Shown piece by piece: positions 53,851-64,000 of a stretch of DNA of 64,000 bases. The DNA lies in contig NZ_OZ075108.1 in NCBI RefSeq assembly GCF_964186625.1, positions 1,736,001 through 1,800,000 on the forward strand, read 5' to 3'. The notes under the pieces are model-generated. The model was given only the letters and a program-made list of their open reading frames with translations, was not told the origin of the DNA and did no database searches. Position 1 is the first letter of the stretch; the number at the start of each line of letters is the position of its first letter. The position numbers and the translations under genes were made by a program. The stretch comes from Asticcacaulis sp. MM231. GTDB taxonomy: Bacteria > Pseudomonadota > Alphaproteobacteria > Caulobacterales > Caulobacteraceae.

Positions 53851-54882
53851 TTACTTTGCCGCCAGTTGACCGCAGATGAAGGCGTCTTCACCAGCATTGA
53901 GCAAGGCGGCCAGCACCGCGTCGGCATCCTTCGGCGCGACATAGACCACGAAGCCAACGCCGCAGTTAAAGGTGCGCAGCATTTCGTGCTTGTCGATATT
54001 GCCGGTTTCCATCAGCCATTTGAACACGGGCGGGAATTCCCAGCCATCGAAATCGAAGGTGGCGGTCAGGTGATCGGGCACGGCGCGATCGGGGTTTTCG
54101 ATCAGGCCGCCACCCGTGATGTGGGCGCCACCCTTGATCAGGCCGTATTTCATCAGCGGCAGAACCGTCTTGATATAGATGCGGGTCGGCTCCAGCAGGG
54201 CCTGAGCCAGCGACATGCCCTTGGCAAACGGTGCATCCGAAGCCCAGGACAGGCCGGAAAGCTCGATCACCTTGCGGATCAGCGAATAGCCGTTGGAGTG
54301 TGGACCGGAAGAGGCGAGGCCGATAATGACATCACCCTCGCGCATATCGTCCATGCGCGGTAGCACCTTGTTGCGATCAACGGCGCCGACCGAGAAGCCG
54401 GCCAGATCATAATCGTCATTTCCATACATGCCGGGCATTTCAGCCGTTTCGCCACCGACCAGCGCACAGCCGGCGCGCTTGCAGCCTTCGGCGATGCCGG
54501 CGACCACGCGCTTGGCGGTATCGACGTCGAGCTTGGAGGTGGCGTAATAGTCGAGGAACATCAAAGGCTCGGCGCCTTGCGCCAGCAGATCGTTGACACA
54601 CATGGCGACGAGATCGATGCCGACCGTATCGTGGCGATGCGTCTCGATGGCGATCTTGAGCTTGGTGCCGACGCCGTCGGTCGTGGTAACGATCAGGGGA
54701 TCATCATAGCCGGCGGCGCGCAGATCGAACAGAGCGCCAAAGCCACCGAGACTGGCTTCCGCGCCGGGGCGGCGGGTGGATTTGGCCAGCGGCTTGATGG
54801 CATCGACCAGCGCTTCGCCTGCATCGATATCGACACCGGAGGCGGCGTAAGTTAAGCCAGATTTTGAGCCGGGTTCGGACAT
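53851..54882 (-). CDS. purM: Phosphoribosylformylglycinamidine cyclo-ligase
   Basis: PurM closes the imidazole ring to form AIR, using ATP. The 343-residue protein has [58 protein letters not shown] and [14 protein letters not shown], all family motifs. The ATG at 54882 has AGGAA 8 nt upstream; the frame is open to 54903. It is divergent from rnd, which starts 64 bp away, and heads purM-purN. Confidence 0.96.
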   Translation of the reverse strand: MSEPGSKSGLTYAASGVDIDAGEALVDAIKPLAKSTRRPGAEASLGGFGALFDLRAAGYDDPLIVTTTDGVGTKLKIAIETHRHDTVGIDLVAMCVNDLLAQGAEPLMFLDYYATSKLDVDTAKRVVAGIAEGCKRAGCALVGGETAEMPGMYGNDDYDLAGFSVGAVDRNKVLPRMDDMREGDVIIGLASSGPHSNGYSLIRKVIELSGLSWASDAPFAKGMSLAQALLEPTRIYIKTVLPLMKYGLIKGGAHITGGGLIENPDRAVPDHLTATFDFDGWEFPPVFKWLMETGNIDKHEMLRTFNCGVGFVVYVAPKDADAVLAALLNAGEDAFICGQLAAK

Positions 54883-54946
54883 AAAAATAATTCCTGTGAT
54901 CACTTTTGGGTCTATGAGACCCGTTTCGGTTTGCTATAACTACAAA

Positions 54947-56095
54947 ATGACACCAATTACAAATACCAATGACCTGATCGCCTTCTGTGAAGCGATAAAA
55001 TCCGCCCCCTTTATTACGGTCGACACCGAATTCATGCGTGAAACGACCTATTGGCCTAAGCTCTGTCTGATCCAGGCGGCGAGCGAAAATCATGCGGCGA
55101 TTATCGATCCGTTGGCGAAGGACTTGGATTTAAAGCCTTTTCTTGATGTCCTGGGCGATGAAAATGTCTTGAAGGTGTTTCATGCCTGTCGTCAGGACAT
55201 GGAAATCTTCGTCAATCTTGGCTGCATGCCGGCGCCGGTCTTCGATACACAGGTGGCGGCCATGGCAGCCGGTTATGGCGATCAGGTGGCTTATGATTCG
55301 CTGGTGCGCCAAAAGCTCAAGATCGATATCGACAAGGGGTCACGTTTTACTGACTGGTCGCGCCGGCCTCTGAGTGAGCAGCAACTGCACTATGCGCTGG
55401 GCGATGTCACCCATCTGGCTAAACTGTTCCCCAAATTGCGCGATCGTCTTGATAAGCAGGGGCGTCTTGATTGGGTATCGGAAGAGATGAAGGCGCTGTC
55501 GCAGCCAGCACTCTATTCGACCAATCCCGATGAGGCCTGGCGTCGCCTCAAGCCGCGCAAGAATTCGGTCAAGTATATGGCGGTCTTCGCGCAGGTGGCA
55601 GCGTGGCGCGAACGTATGGCGCAGGAACGCGATATGCCGCGCGGTCGTATCCTTAAGGATGAAGGCGTTGATGAAATCGCCACGCAGATTCCGACCGAGC
55701 CCGCGGCGTTCGATCATCTGCGCTCGACGTCGAAGGGCTTTGGCGCCTCGAAATTCGGTCTCGATCTTTCTGAGATCATCCGCAATGTGTTGAAAAATCC
55801 GGAATCCTTCGCGCCCAAGGTTGAGAAATCAGCCCCGCCGGTTCAGGTGCCGCCTTCGGTGGTTGAACTTCTGAAAGTGCTGCTGCGTATCCGCTGCGAA
55901 GAAGAAGGCGTAGCGCCGAAACTGATCGCCACGGTTTCCGATCTGGAGAAGATCGCCCTCGACGACAATGCTAAGGTGACCGCGCTCGAAGGCTGGCGCC
56001 GTAAGGTTTTTGGAGAGGATGCTCTGCGTCTTAAGCGCGGCGAGCTTGCCCTGGTGCTGAATGGCACCAAGGTTGAAGTCGTCGAGCTAGACTGA
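54947..56095 (+). CDS. rnd: Ribonuclease D
   Basis: RNase D trims the 3' end of tRNA precursors. The 382-residue protein has the DEDDy exonuclease motifs FITVDTEFMRETTYWP (Asp, Glu), FHACRQDMEIFVNLG (Asp) and HYALGDVTHLAKLF (Tyr, Asp), then an HRDC domain (about 210-290). The ATG at 54947 gives the normal N-terminus. The stop lies 6 bp from the convergent ppx stop, with no terminator between them. Confidence 0.93.
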   Translation: MTPITNTNDLIAFCEAIKSAPFITVDTEFMRETTYWPKLCLIQAASENHAAIIDPLAKDLDLKPFLDVLGDENVLKVFHACRQDMEIFVNLGCMPAPVFDTQVAAMAAGYGDQVAYDSLVRQKLKIDIDKGSRFTDWSRRPLSEQQLHYALGDVTHLAKLFPKLRDRLDKQGRLDWVSEEMKALSQPALYSTNPDEAWRRLKPRKNSVKYMAVFAQVAAWRERMAQERDMPRGRILKDEGVDEIATQIPTEPAAFDHLRSTSKGFGASKFGLDLSEIIRNVLKNPESFAPKVEKSAPPVQVPPSVVELLKVLLRIRCEEEGVAPKLIATVSDLEKIALDDNAKVTALEGWRRKVFGEDALRLKRGELALVLNGTKVEVVELD

Positions 56096-56101
56096 CCCCA
56101 C

Positions 56102-57586
56102 TTAGTAGGTGATGATGTTCAGGCTGAGCTTCATCGCCTGAGAGAGAGACCTTGCACGGCGACGGGTTTGTTCACCAAGCAGCAGGTCTTCCCATCCCGA
56201 TTTGGCGCTCAGGATCAGATGCAACTCCTGTTGCCGGATATGGGCATAGCTCAACAGTTTGGCAGACTTGGCCGAGAGGTCGCAACCAAGGCGCAGCAGC
56301 AGGCCCAGTTGTGTGGCCTGCAGGTGCATCTCTTCGCCCAGAATACGGCTGATCAGCACGGGTTCCTTCGTGTAGGCATCGCCGCTGTAACGGGTGTAGA
56401 TGGTGCAGGCGAGGAAGACGCGCTCCTGGTGGTTTTGGCCCGGAATAGGCGCGCGCAAAACCTGATCGCAGGCCAGATCGGCACGATGGTCCGGATGCAA
56501 ACGCGCGCCGATATCGGAGAGCTTGGCGGCGGCGCGGATCAACTTTTCTGCCGGGCGCTCGATCAGCACGGTATCGGTGCTGTCGTAAAATTCCTTCGCC
56601 CAATCTGCTAAGGCCACACCGAGATCATCATTGATTCCCAAACGGTGGCCAAGTGCAGCGCAACCAGCGATAAGAGGATCTTCGATTTTCAGCTTGTCAT
56701 CGAGCGCTTCAAAAAGCAGGCCTTCGCGCAGACCAAAGGCCGAGAAGCATAGCGTATCGAACTTGAGCACCTCGATCAGGCCCTGCAGAACGAGGGCAGC
56801 ATACGAGATGTTTTCCAGACGGCGCTTGGAAACGCCGGGCACGCGTTCCAGCGACGATGGTGATTGCGTGGCGATCAGACGGGCGATGGATAAGGCCTCA
56901 CGGGCAGGCAGCTCAAATTGCTGAATGACATGAAGCGGATAGTTCTGCTTTTGCATCCATATAAGCGCCAGATTGCGCCAGGCACCACCGACAGCATGGA
57001 ATTGACCATCGGAAAAACGGCCGACCAAAGGCTCCAGGCGGTCACGAATGATTTTGTAGGTGACGTCCGGCTCAACGGGCTTCGGCGCACCAAGTGCGAA
57101 GGGGCCAAGCGGCAGGGTGACGCCGCGTCGCCCTTGTTCATCATTATCGCTCAGATTGACCAGTTCGAGGCTGGAGCCACCGAGATCGCCAACGACGCCC
57201 TGGGCATCGAGATGGCCGCATTTCACGCCCATGGCGGAATAGTGCGCTTCCTCGGCGCCGCTCAAAACGCGGACGCGGAAGCCGGTCTGCTGGAGGATGG
57301 AATCGACAAAATCCGGCCCATCTACTGCGTCACGGATGGCGGCCGTGGCGACGACATGGATGTTCTTCAGATCGTAGGTTTCGAGGATCGCCTTGAAGCG
57401 ACGCAGCGCGATCAGGCTTTCACGCATCCCGCCCTTGTGGAGGCTGCCAGTGACCTTAAGCTCGCGGCCAAGGCCTGCCAGCACTTTTTCATTGAACAGC
57501 GGCCAGATGGACCGGCCTTCGATGCGGTAAATCACCAGACGAACGGAATTCGAGCCGATATCGATGACAGCGGTATTATAATTCAA
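56102..57586 (-). CDS. ppx: Exopolyphosphatase (Ppx/GppA family)
   Basis: This 494-residue protein has the actin-like phosphatase fold: NTAVIDIGSNSVRLVIY (phosphate 1), a Glu in LSGAEEAHYSAMG, and VGDLGGSSLELVNL (phosphate 2). A C-terminal HD-like region follows (about 300-480). It degrades polyphosphate or pppGpp. The start is TTG with GGGAA about 9 nt upstream. It follows ppk1 by about 110 bp on the same strand, so synthesis and breakdown of polyphosphate are encoded together. It is convergent with rnd. Confidence 0.92.
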   Translation of the reverse strand: MNYNTAVIDIGSNSVRLVIYRIEGRSIWPLFNEKVLAGLGRELKVTGSLHKGGMRESLIALRRFKAILETYDLKNIHVVATAAIRDAVDGPDFVDSILQQTGFRVRVLSGAEEAHYSAMGVKCGHLDAQGVVGDLGGSSLELVNLSDNDEQGRRGVTLPLGPFALGAPKPVEPDVTYKIIRDRLEPLVGRFSDGQFHAVGGAWRNLALIWMQKQNYPLHVIQQFELPAREALSIARLIATQSPSSLERVPGVSKRRLENISYAALVLQGLIEVLKFDTLCFSAFGLREGLLFEALDDKLKIEDPLIAGCAALGHRLGINDDLGVALADWAKEFYDSTDTVLIERPAEKLIRAAAKLSDIGARLHPDHRADLACDQVLRAPIPGQNHQERVFLACTIYTRYSGDAYTKEPVLISRILGEEMHLQATQLGLLLRLGCDLSAKSAKLLSYAHIRQQELHLILSAKSGWEDLLLGEQTRRRARSLSQAMKLSLNIITY

Positions 57587-57695
57587 GTTGATCAGTTTCC
57601 CGCAATCTACGCCCGAGAGATACCTTCGCTAACGCTTTTGGCCGAGTTTGGCCAGTCTTTTAAGCGTCTGTTGGCTGACTTCCTCGTGAGCGGTT

Positions 57696-59933
57696 TTACT
57701 TGCGCGCGCCCACGTGATCGAAGGCCTGCGGCAGATCCTTCACACCACGACCGCGACCGGAAAGCGACGGGTTGGTCATGAAGTAATCGTGGGCCGAGAA
57801 GGGCTCTTCAAGATGGCTGACATCGATACGATGATAGCTCCCGTCCTTATTGAGATACCAGGTCTGGGCCTCGTCATTGAGGTTGGCCACCATGATCTGA
57901 TCGAGCACCTGACGGTGGACGGTCGGATTTTCGATCGGGATCAGGGTTTCGACGCGACGATCAAGGTTGCGGCTCATCCAGTCGGCGCTGGAGATAAAGA
58001 CGCGCGCCTGATCGGACGGCAGGGCATGGCCGTTGGCGAAGCAGACGATGCGCGAATGTTCGAGGAAACGACCGACGATCGATTTGACGCGGATGTTTTC
58101 CGATACGCCGGGCAGGCCCGGACGCAGGCAGCAGATGCCGCGAATGACGAGGTCGATCTGCACGCCAGCCTGAGACGCCTGATAGAGTTTCTTGATGATG
58201 GGCGGGTCGACCAGGGCATTGAGCTTGGCCCAGATCTGCGCTGGCTTGCCGGCCTTGGCGTTGATAATTTCTTGATCGATCAGATGGATAAGGCCTGGCT
58301 TTAAGGTAACGGGCGAGAAATAGAGCTTCTCCATCATATCGGGGCGCGCATAGCCGGTGATGAAGTTGAACACGCGCATGGCGTCGCGGCCCAGTTCCGG
58401 ATTGGCCGTAAAGAGCGACAGGTCGGTATAGACCTTGGCGGTGATCGGGTGATAGTTGCCGGTGCCAAAGTGGCAATAGGTGCGCAAGGTCTCACCTTCG
58501 CGCCGCACGACGACCGACAGCTTGGCGTGGGTTTTGTACTCGACGAAACCGTAAACGACATGAACGCCGGCGCGTTCCATGGCGCGGGCCCAGCGCAGGT
58601 TGGCTTCTTCATCGAAACGCGCCTTGATCTCCACAAGCGCGGTGACATTCTTGCCCTGTTCGGCGGCTTCGATCAGGGCCGCGACGATGGGGCTGTCCTT
58701 CGAGGTGCGGTAAAGGGTCTGTTTTATGGCGATGACGTTGGGATCACGCGCCGATTGCTTGAGGAACTGCACCACCGCATCGAAGCTCTCGAAGGGGTGG
58801 TGAACCAGAATGTCCTTCTCGCGGATGGCGCCGAACACATCGCCGCCGTTATCGCGGATACGCTCGGGGAAGCGCGGTTCGAAGGGCTTGAATTTCAGGT
58901 CGTTACGGTCACGCGGGATCAGTTGCGACACCTCGGCCATACCGAGGATTCCGGTGATATTAACGACGTCTTCAGCGGCGGCGTGCAGGTGACCCACGAT
59001 AAAGGCGCGCAGGTCATCCGGCATGGTCGAGTCGATCTCGACGCGCACGACAGAGCCGAGGCGGCGCTGCTTGATCAGGGCCTCGAACTCACGCACCAGA
59101 TCTTCGGCTTCTTCTTCCATTTCGATATCGGAATCGCGCAGGATACGGAACAGACCGCGAGAAATGATATCGAAGCCGGGGAAAAGCTGGTGCAGGAACA
59201 GCGAGACGAAATTCTCAAGCGAGATGAATTTTCGGCGTGTGTCACCCGCCTTGCGCGCGGCCGATTCGACTTCCCAGAAGCGCTTTACGCCGGTCGGGAT
59301 CGGCACAAGCGCGTACATGGTCTTGTTGTCCTTACGGCGCACCAGCTTGAGGACGATCGAGAAGCCCAGATTGGGAATAAACGGGAAGGGGTGAGCCGGG
59401 TCGATCGCCATCGGTGTCAGAACCGGGAAAAGCTGACTTTCGTAGAGCTTTTCCAGCCAGGCCATATCGGTTTTGTTGACGTCCTTGGCGGACAGAAGGT
59501 TGAGGCCATTCTCGTGCAACTGGTTACGGATATGCGACCAGATCGCCTGCTGCTTGCTCATCAGGTTACCGGCGGCGCTATTGACCATCTCCAACTGCTC
59601 GTGCGGCGTGTGTCCATCGACGCTGAGCACGCGGACGCCTTCGCGCACCTGGCCTTGCAGACCGGCCACCCGCACCATGTAGAATTCATCGAGGTTGTTG
59701 GCCGAGATCGACAGGAAGCGCAGACGTTCTAACAGTGGATGGCGCGGATTCTTGGCTTCTTCGATGACGCGCTGATTGAAGGCCAGCCAGCTCAGTTCAC
59801 GATTGATATAGAGCGACGGATCGAGCGTCGCGTCATTGCTGAAATCGAAAGCTGGTGTTGCCGCATGGCTGTTGTCCTCGGGCGCTGACGAAGCATCGGA
59901 AGACATTTGCACAGCCATATTCGAATCAATCAT
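57696..59933 (-). CDS. ppk1: Polyphosphate kinase 1
   Basis: Ppk1 polymerises the gamma-phosphate of ATP into polyphosphate. The 745-residue protein has the N-terminal domain ([19 protein letters not shown]), the head domain, and two catalytic domains with [20 protein letters not shown] (autophosphorylated His) and [19 protein letters not shown] (Arg, second His region nearby). The N-terminus has a Ser/Ala/Asp-rich extension. It lies between hdaA and ppx on the same strand. Confidence 0.95.
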   Translation of the reverse strand: MIDSNMAVQMSSDASSAPEDNSHAATPAFDFSNDATLDPSLYINRELSWLAFNQRVIEEAKNPRHPLLERLRFLSISANNLDEFYMVRVAGLQGQVREGVRVLSVDGHTPHEQLEMVNSAAGNLMSKQQAIWSHIRNQLHENGLNLLSAKDVNKTDMAWLEKLYESQLFPVLTPMAIDPAHPFPFIPNLGFSIVLKLVRRKDNKTMYALVPIPTGVKRFWEVESAARKAGDTRRKFISLENFVSLFLHQLFPGFDIISRGLFRILRDSDIEMEEEAEDLVREFEALIKQRRLGSVVRVEIDSTMPDDLRAFIVGHLHAAAEDVVNITGILGMAEVSQLIPRDRNDLKFKPFEPRFPERIRDNGGDVFGAIREKDILVHHPFESFDAVVQFLKQSARDPNVIAIKQTLYRTSKDSPIVAALIEAAEQGKNVTALVEIKARFDEEANLRWARAMERAGVHVVYGFVEYKTHAKLSVVVRREGETLRTYCHFGTGNYHPITAKVYTDLSLFTANPELGRDAMRVFNFITGYARPDMMEKLYFSPVTLKPGLIHLIDQEIINAKAGKPAQIWAKLNALVDPPIIKKLYQASQAGVQIDLVIRGICCLRPGLPGVSENIRVKSIVGRFLEHSRIVCFANGHALPSDQARVFISSADWMSRNLDRRVETLIPIENPTVHRQVLDQIMVANLNDEAQTWYLNKDGSYHRIDVSHLEEPFSAHDYFMTNPSLSGRGRGVKDLPQAFDHVGARK

Positions 59934-60016
59934 ATTGGGTCACTTTTGCTCAATTTTCGCGATTATAGCGCTCAACCCTTAAAAACTGTCAAAAAACCAT
60001 TAGGGTTACTGCGATT

Positions 60017-60694
60017 TCAGAAGGGCATACCTGTTTCAGGTTCGAAAAAGTCGCCGTTCTGATCGAAGAAGGATTTGGCCAGGGCGCGGTTGAACGCACG
60101 TCCATTGGCATAATGCTCCAGTTCTGTGACAATTTTTTGTGCAGCCCCGACCGAACGGTCCATGCGCCGGGCGATATAGTCGATAAAGTCGGGGGAGGGC
60201 GAGATCGCACGCTGAGCGAACAGCTTATTGAGGATGGCGATGAGCAGGTCTTCGTCGGGTTCGGGCAGGCTCAAAATACGCATGGCATTAAGCCGGCTGC
60301 TCAGATCGGGCAGCTTGACATTCCAGGCAATCGGTTGGTTTTCGGTCAGTAAAACAAGTTGTTGCCCGATTTTTTGAACGTGATTGCAGAGGTGGAACAA
60401 GGCCTCTTCGGAAGCGTCTTCGGCATCATCGACCACGTAGGCGGTGTTGGCCAGTTCATCCAGGCTATGCGTTTGCGTTGCGGTCAGGAAGCGGCCGCCG
60501 GTATGATCCGCGAAGATGTGGCCAAGATGGGTTTTGCCGCTGCCTTTGGGCCCCATCAGGATCAGATGCGGACTCAACCATTGATCAGGATGCATGAGCA
60601 CGGCGAGTGTGGTCGTCAGCGCCGTATTGGCGATGAAGTTGTCGCGGCTGAAGCGATCCGGCGTCTCCAGGTCAAGGGGCAGTTGCAAGGACAT
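60017..60694 (-). CDS. hdaA: DnaA-related regulatory inactivator HdaA
   Basis: This 225-residue AAA+ protein has an N-terminal clamp-binding motif (QLPLDL, residues 4-9), Walker A GPKGSGKTHLGH, a Walker B-like YVVDDAEDAS, and sensor motifs (LSSRLNAMRIL; RMDRSVGAAQKIV). It lacks the DNA-binding domain of DnaA. With the beta clamp it promotes ATP hydrolysis by DnaA and so limits re-initiation. Caulobacter HdaA has the same design and lies close to ppk as here, about 80 bp upstream. Confidence 0.92.
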   Translation of the reverse strand: MSLQLPLDLETPDRFSRDNFIANTALTTTLAVLMHPDQWLSPHLILMGPKGSGKTHLGHIFADHTGGRFLTATQTHSLDELANTAYVVDDAEDASEEALFHLCNHVQKIGQQLVLLTENQPIAWNVKLPDLSSRLNAMRILSLPEPDEDLLIAILNKLFAQRAISPSPDFIDYIARRMDRSVGAAQKIVTELEHYANGRAFNRALAKSFFDQNGDFFEPETGMPF

Positions 60695-60881
60695 GGCTCT
60701 AATGTAGAAGTCCCGCGCCGGAATAACAATGCGCCACCACCAGATAAAGCGTGGATGGCTGTCTGGAGATTGTGAGTAGAATCAAGGCCGCGATGCCATG
60801 ATCCGCGGCAAAATGCTTGACAAGCCGGGCGCATCATGTCCCTTACGGCGCAACAAATTTCCTTATCTTATTGGCTGTTTC

Positions 60882-62663
60882 ATGCATATCTATCGCTCCC
60901 ATACCTGTGGTGCCCTGCGCGCCTCCGATGCCGGTTCGCAAACCCGCCTTTCGGGCTGGATTCACCGCAAGCGTGACCACGGCGGCCTGTTGTTCATTGA
61001 CCTGCGTGACCATTACGGCCTGACACAACTGGTCTTCGATCCGTCGTCGCCCGGTTTCGCCAAGGTCGAGCGCCTGCGGGCCGAAAGCGTCATTCGCGTC
61101 GATGGCAAGGTTGTGGCGCGAGACGGCGCCACCATCAACGCCAACCTGCCGACCGGCGAGGTCGAGGTCTATGTCGCTGGGGTCGAAGTGCTGTCGGAAG
61201 CCGCCGAACTGCCGCTGCCGGTCTTCGGTGAGCCTGACTATCCCGAAGAAATCCGCCTGAAGAACCGCTTCCTCGATCTGCGCCGTGAAACCCTGCACAA
61301 GAACATCGTGCTGCGTTCGCGTGTGATCCACTCGATCCGCCAGCGCATGGTTGATCAGGGCTTCCTTGAGTATCAAACGCCGATCCTGACGGCCTCGTCG
61401 CCTGAAGGCGCGCGCGATTTCCTCGTGCCGTCGCGTCTCCATGCCGGCAAGTTCTACGCGTTGCCGCAGGCGCCGCAGCAGTTCAAGCAACTGTTGATGG
61501 TTTCGGGTTTCGATCGTTATTTCCAGATCGCGCCGTGTTTCCGCGATGAAGACCTGCGCGCCGATCGTTCGCTTGAATTCTACCAGCTCGATGTCGAGAT
61601 GAGCTTTGTGACGCAGGAAGACGTGTTCGCGGCGATTGAGCCCTTAATGCACGGCCTCTTCACCGAATTCGGCGAAGGCAAGCGCGTCTCATCCTATCCG
61701 TTCGTGCGCATCCCTTACCGTGAATCGATCGCGAAGTACGGTTCGGACAAGCCCGACCTGCGCAATCCCATCGAGATGCAGGATGTCTCCGAGCGATTCC
61801 GTGGCGGTGGTTTCGGTCTCTTCGCGCGTATCCTCGAAAATTCCGCCAATGCAGTTTGGGGTATTCCGGCGCCGAAGGGCGGATCGCGCGCCTTCTGCGA
61901 TCGCATGAACTCATGGGCGCAGGGCGAAGGTCAGCCCGGCCTTGGCTATATCTTCTGGTCGGAGGATCAGGGCGCCTGGGGCGGTCCGATTGCCAAGAAC
62001 CTGGGTCAAGACGGCACCAACGCGCTGATGGCCCAGCTTGGTCTTGGCCAGGGCGATGCTGCCTTCTTCGTGGCTGGCGATCCTAAGGTGTTCTACAAGT
62101 TCGCCGGTTCCGCCCGCACCAAGGTCGGCACCGATCTCGGCCTGGTTGATGAAGATCAGTTCAAGTTCTGCTGGATCGTCGATTTCCCGATGTTCGAGTT
62201 CAACGATGAGGAAAAGAAGGTCGATTTCTCGCACAATCCGTTCTCGATGCCGCAAGGCGAGATGGAAGCGCTGCAAACCAAAGACCCGCTCGATATTCTG
62301 GCCTATCAGTACGACATCGTCTGTAATGGTTATGAGTTGTGCTCGGGTGCGATCCGGAACCACAAGCAGGATATCATGCTGAAAGCCTTCGAGATCGCTG
62401 GCTATGACGAAGCGTTCGTTGAGTCGCAATTCGGCGGCATGCTCAACGCCTTCAAATACGGCGCACCGCCGCACGGTGGTCTGGCGCCGGGTATCGACCG
62501 TATTGTGATGCTGCTGGCTGGCCAGCAGGCCATCCGCGAGGTTATCGCCTTCCCTCTGAACCAACAGGGGCAGGATGTGATGATGAGTGCGCCTTCTGAT
62601 GTGCTCGATAAGCAGTTGAAAGAACTGCATATCCGCACGCAGATGCCGATCAAGGTACCCTGA
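60882..62663 (+). CDS. aspS: Aspartyl-tRNA synthetase
   Basis: This 593-residue class IIb synthetase has an N-terminal OB-fold anticodon domain ([20 protein letters not shown]), motif 2 ([18 protein letters not shown]), the bacterial GAD insert (about 300-420) and motif 3 ([16 protein letters not shown]). Many Alphaproteobacteria use one non-discriminating AspRS to make both Asp-tRNA(Asp) and Asp-tRNA(Asn); which type this is cannot be read safely. The ATG at 60882 matches the family N-terminus; no strong ribosome-binding site is seen. A hairpin overlaps its stop codon. Confidence 0.96.
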   Translation: MHIYRSHTCGALRASDAGSQTRLSGWIHRKRDHGGLLFIDLRDHYGLTQLVFDPSSPGFAKVERLRAESVIRVDGKVVARDGATINANLPTGEVEVYVAGVEVLSEAAELPLPVFGEPDYPEEIRLKNRFLDLRRETLHKNIVLRSRVIHSIRQRMVDQGFLEYQTPILTASSPEGARDFLVPSRLHAGKFYALPQAPQQFKQLLMVSGFDRYFQIAPCFRDEDLRADRSLEFYQLDVEMSFVTQEDVFAAIEPLMHGLFTEFGEGKRVSSYPFVRIPYRESIAKYGSDKPDLRNPIEMQDVSERFRGGGFGLFARILENSANAVWGIPAPKGGSRAFCDRMNSWAQGEGQPGLGYIFWSEDQGAWGGPIAKNLGQDGTNALMAQLGLGQGDAAFFVAGDPKVFYKFAGSARTKVGTDLGLVDEDQFKFCWIVDFPMFEFNDEEKKVDFSHNPFSMPQGEMEALQTKDPLDILAYQYDIVCNGYELCSGAIRNHKQDIMLKAFEIAGYDEAFVESQFGGMLNAFKYGAPPHGGLAPGIDRIVMLLAGQQAIREVIAFPLNQQGQDVMMSAPSDVLDKQLKELHIRTQMPIKVP

Positions 62664-62704
62664 TTTATGGTTTATGGGGGCACAGCCCCAAACCCCATAA
62701 ATCA
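62661..62704. repeat. Hairpin at the aspS stop codon, related to the 120-bp repeat
   Basis: TGATTTATGG (62661-62670, including the stop codon) pairs with CCATAAATCA (62695-62704), and GGGGC/GCCCC (62677-62689) forms an inner stem. Reverse-complemented, its core ATGGGGTTTGGGGC-TGTG-CCCC resembles the first hairpin of the repeats at 38280 and 53117. It has no terminator T run. Confidence 0.65.
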
Positions 62705-62711
62705 GCAGCAC

Positions 62712-63206
62712 TTACTGCACTGTGCAAACCGGAATGCGCAGACCGGCGGGCAGTTCCGTGGCGCGGTCGCCGCAGGTCTGGTCCATCTGGCGCTGCGTCA
62801 GGCCGGTCGCTGTGCGCATTTCCGCACCGGAGAAGTTGACGCCGGAGAGGAAAGCGCCTTTGAAGTTGGCGTGTTCGAGATAGGCGCCGACGAAATTGGC
62901 GTTGGTCAGGTTGGCACCGGAGAAGTTGGAGCGGCCAAACAAGGCAGCGGAGGCATTAATGTCGCGCAGATCAGCGCCAGCAAAGCTGGTGCCGTTGAAA
63001 ATGCCCAGCCCCATATCGGATTGACGCAGGCGGGCACCGGCGAAGTTCTTGTTCTTAAGGGTACGATTGTTGAAATCGGCCTGGAAAAGATTGCACTTCG
63101 GGCAATTGGCGCCATTTTGTGCCGCACTGACCTGAGAGGCATTTTGAGCCATAGCCGGTGCAGCCAGGAAAGAGGCGGCAAGAAGGACAAGCGCTATACG
63201 TTTCAT
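62712..63206 (-). CDS. Exported pentapeptide-repeat protein
   Basis: This 164-residue protein has a signal peptide (MKRIALVLLAASFLAAPAMA). A Cys pair follows (NCPKCNLFQ), then about 14 tandem pentapeptide repeats of the A(N/D)(L/F)xx type (about 42-125: ADFNN, KNFAG, ARLRQ, TSFAG, ADLRD, SNFSG, ANLTN, ANFVG, AYLEH, ANFKG, VNFSG). These form a right-handed beta-helix. The C-terminal region holds two more Cys (TCGDR, PVCTVQ). The function is unknown; unlike the gyrase-protecting members it is exported. Confidence 0.85.
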   Translation of the reverse strand: MKRIALVLLAASFLAAPAMAQNASQVSAAQNGANCPKCNLFQADFNNRTLKNKNFAGARLRQSDMGLGIFNGTSFAGADLRDINASAALFGRSNFSGANLTNANFVGAYLEHANFKGAFLSGVNFSGAEMRTATGLTQRQMDQTCGDRATELPAGLRIPVCTVQ

Positions 63207-63266
63207 AAAAGGACACCTTCGCTAAGATTTGCAGGAACACCAGCAAGAGGCGGGCCATTACCGATA

Positions 63267-63998
63267 TTACCGCTCGTCTACATCATCCTGGCTTACCAAG
63301 GCCTTATCAGGTTCGGATTTTTTGCGATTGCCAAAAGGCACCACCACCAGATTATCGGTCGCTGTACCGCGTGCGAACCCTTTCGAAATCAGTTGCGACG
63401 CCGGCATGGCGTTGCTGGGCGCATCGTCGGTCTCCGGCAACGCATCGCCATGGAAATAGCCCTGCCCCAAACCATCGGCATTCAGTTCTGAAGGATCGGC
63501 GTTGGAAAGATCATCGCGGTCGAGATAGGAAATGGCCAGTTCGCGGAAGATATAATCCAGGATCGAGGTTGCCGACTTGACGCGATCATTGCCGGTCACG
63601 GGGCCCGCCGGCTCGAAACGCGTGAAAACATAGGCCTCGACAAACTCTTCAAGTGGTACGCCGTATTGCAGACCGATCGAGATGGCGATGGCGAAATTGT
63701 TCATCAGCGAGCGGAAGGCAGCGCCTTCCTTGTGCATGTCGATGAAAATTTCGCCAAGCGTGCCGTTTTCATATTCACCGGTATGGATGTAGACCTTGTG
63801 GCCGCCGACGCCCGCCTTCTGGATATAGCCCTTGCGGCGATCCGGCAGCTTGGTGCGCGTCCGCTCGCGCTCTACGATTTTTTCAATGATACGTGCAGCG
63901 GTTTCCCTGGCGGGGGCGGGCTCGGAAGTACGTTTTGGCGCTTCATCCACATCGGGAATATCGAGCGCGAAATCAAGTGGCGCCTCAGCGCGCACCGC
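63267..63998 (-). CDS. nrdJ: Vitamin B12-dependent ribonucleotide reductase, C-terminal part
   Basis: The frame is open to the window edge, so only the last 240 or so residues are present. It contains the conserved segment [20 protein letters not shown] (TSCPD-like domain), [20 protein letters not shown] and [19 protein letters not shown]. Together these identify the C-terminal region of adenosylcobalamin-dependent (class II, NrdJ) reductases of Alphaproteobacteria. Such enzymes make deoxyribonucleotides without oxygen. The last residues are charged and poorly conserved. The catalytic barrel lies beyond the window. Confidence 0.9.
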   Translation of the reverse strand, partial: AVRAEAPLDFALDIPDVDEAPKRTSEPAPARETAARIIEKIVERERTRTKLPDRRKGYIQKAGVGGHKVYIHTGEYENGTLGEIFIDMHKEGAAFRSLMNNFAIAISIGLQYGVPLEEFVEAYVFTRFEPAGPVTGNDRVKSATSILDYIFRELAISYLDRDDLSNADPSELNADGLGQGYFHGDALPETDDAPSNAMPASQLISKGFARGTATDNLVVVPFGNRKKSEPDKALVSQDDVDER

Positions 63999-64000
63999 GG

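Noticed and set aside
58449..59732. 427-codon open frame on the plus strand inside ppk1
   Set aside because: Antisense shadow of ppk1, which has full catalytic motifs.

Overview
The window is a gene-dense, roughly 58-60% GC stretch of core chromosome from an alphaproteobacterium. The most likely placement is Caulobacterales, perhaps near Asticcacaulis. This rests on gene content and order (hdaA-ppk-ppx next to rnd and aspS, cvpA-purF behind dnaB-radA, yfgM-bamB-der, an adenosylcobalamin-type NrdJ, a large TonB-dependent receptor) and is an inference, because no rRNA is present. I see no tRNA, rRNA, CRISPR array, prophage or intact insertion sequence.

Layout. 1-6.3 kb: a truncated unknown gene, cyclophilin, a lipoprotein, rlmE, a DUF1523 protein, a guanidine exporter gene under a guanidine-III riboswitch, guaB, a MAPEG protein and an RsmB-like methyltransferase. 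6.3-12.6 kb: guaA (5' frameshift), an ArsC/Spx-like protein, a DUF2147 protein, a ferric-siderophore reductase with a YqjI-like PadR regulator, an ECF sigma cluster and panB. 12.7-16.7 kb: yfgM-like, bamB, der. 16.7-24.2 kb (minus strand): a lysine 6-aminotransferase-like enzyme, an SDR, purF, cvpA, radA, dnaB. 24.4-31.8 kb (minus): TonB-dependent receptor, cold-shock protein, rplI-rpsR-rpsF, a periplasmic peroxiredoxin and a frameshifted S9 peptidase. 32.0-38.5 kb (plus): fatty-acid synthesis (fabD, fabG, acpP, fabF), then mltG, yicC and gmk. 38.4-46.6 kb (minus): rsmA, pdxA, surA, lptD, lptG, lptF, an outer-membrane biogenesis block. 46.9-50.5 kb: pepA, holC, an I78-like lipoprotein, a frameshifted response regulator and a small histidine kinase. 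50.6-64 kb: ABC-F ATPase, ndk, purN-purM, rnd, ppx, ppk, hdaA, aspS, a pentapeptide-repeat protein and the 3' part of nrdJ.

Most of the window is ordinary housekeeping. The items that stand out are: (1) a guanidine-III riboswitch in front of a Gdx/SugE-type exporter, with a possible alternative pairing that covers the start region; (2) a repeat of about 120 bp, present twice in opposite orientation, each copy holding three hairpins and a bidirectional terminator and fitting flush between the stop codons of convergent genes, plus two shorter hairpins of related sequence at other gene ends; (3) a strong promoter for ndk followed by a leader with two very stable stem-loops; (4) a PadR/ferric-reductase operon with a His-rich sensor arm and two identical 11-bp candidate operators exactly 63 bp apart; (5) four coding disruptions (guaA, S9 peptidase, response regulator, probably gmk), each repaired by removing one T from a coding-strand T run, which points to homopolymer sequencing error rather than programmed frameshifting.
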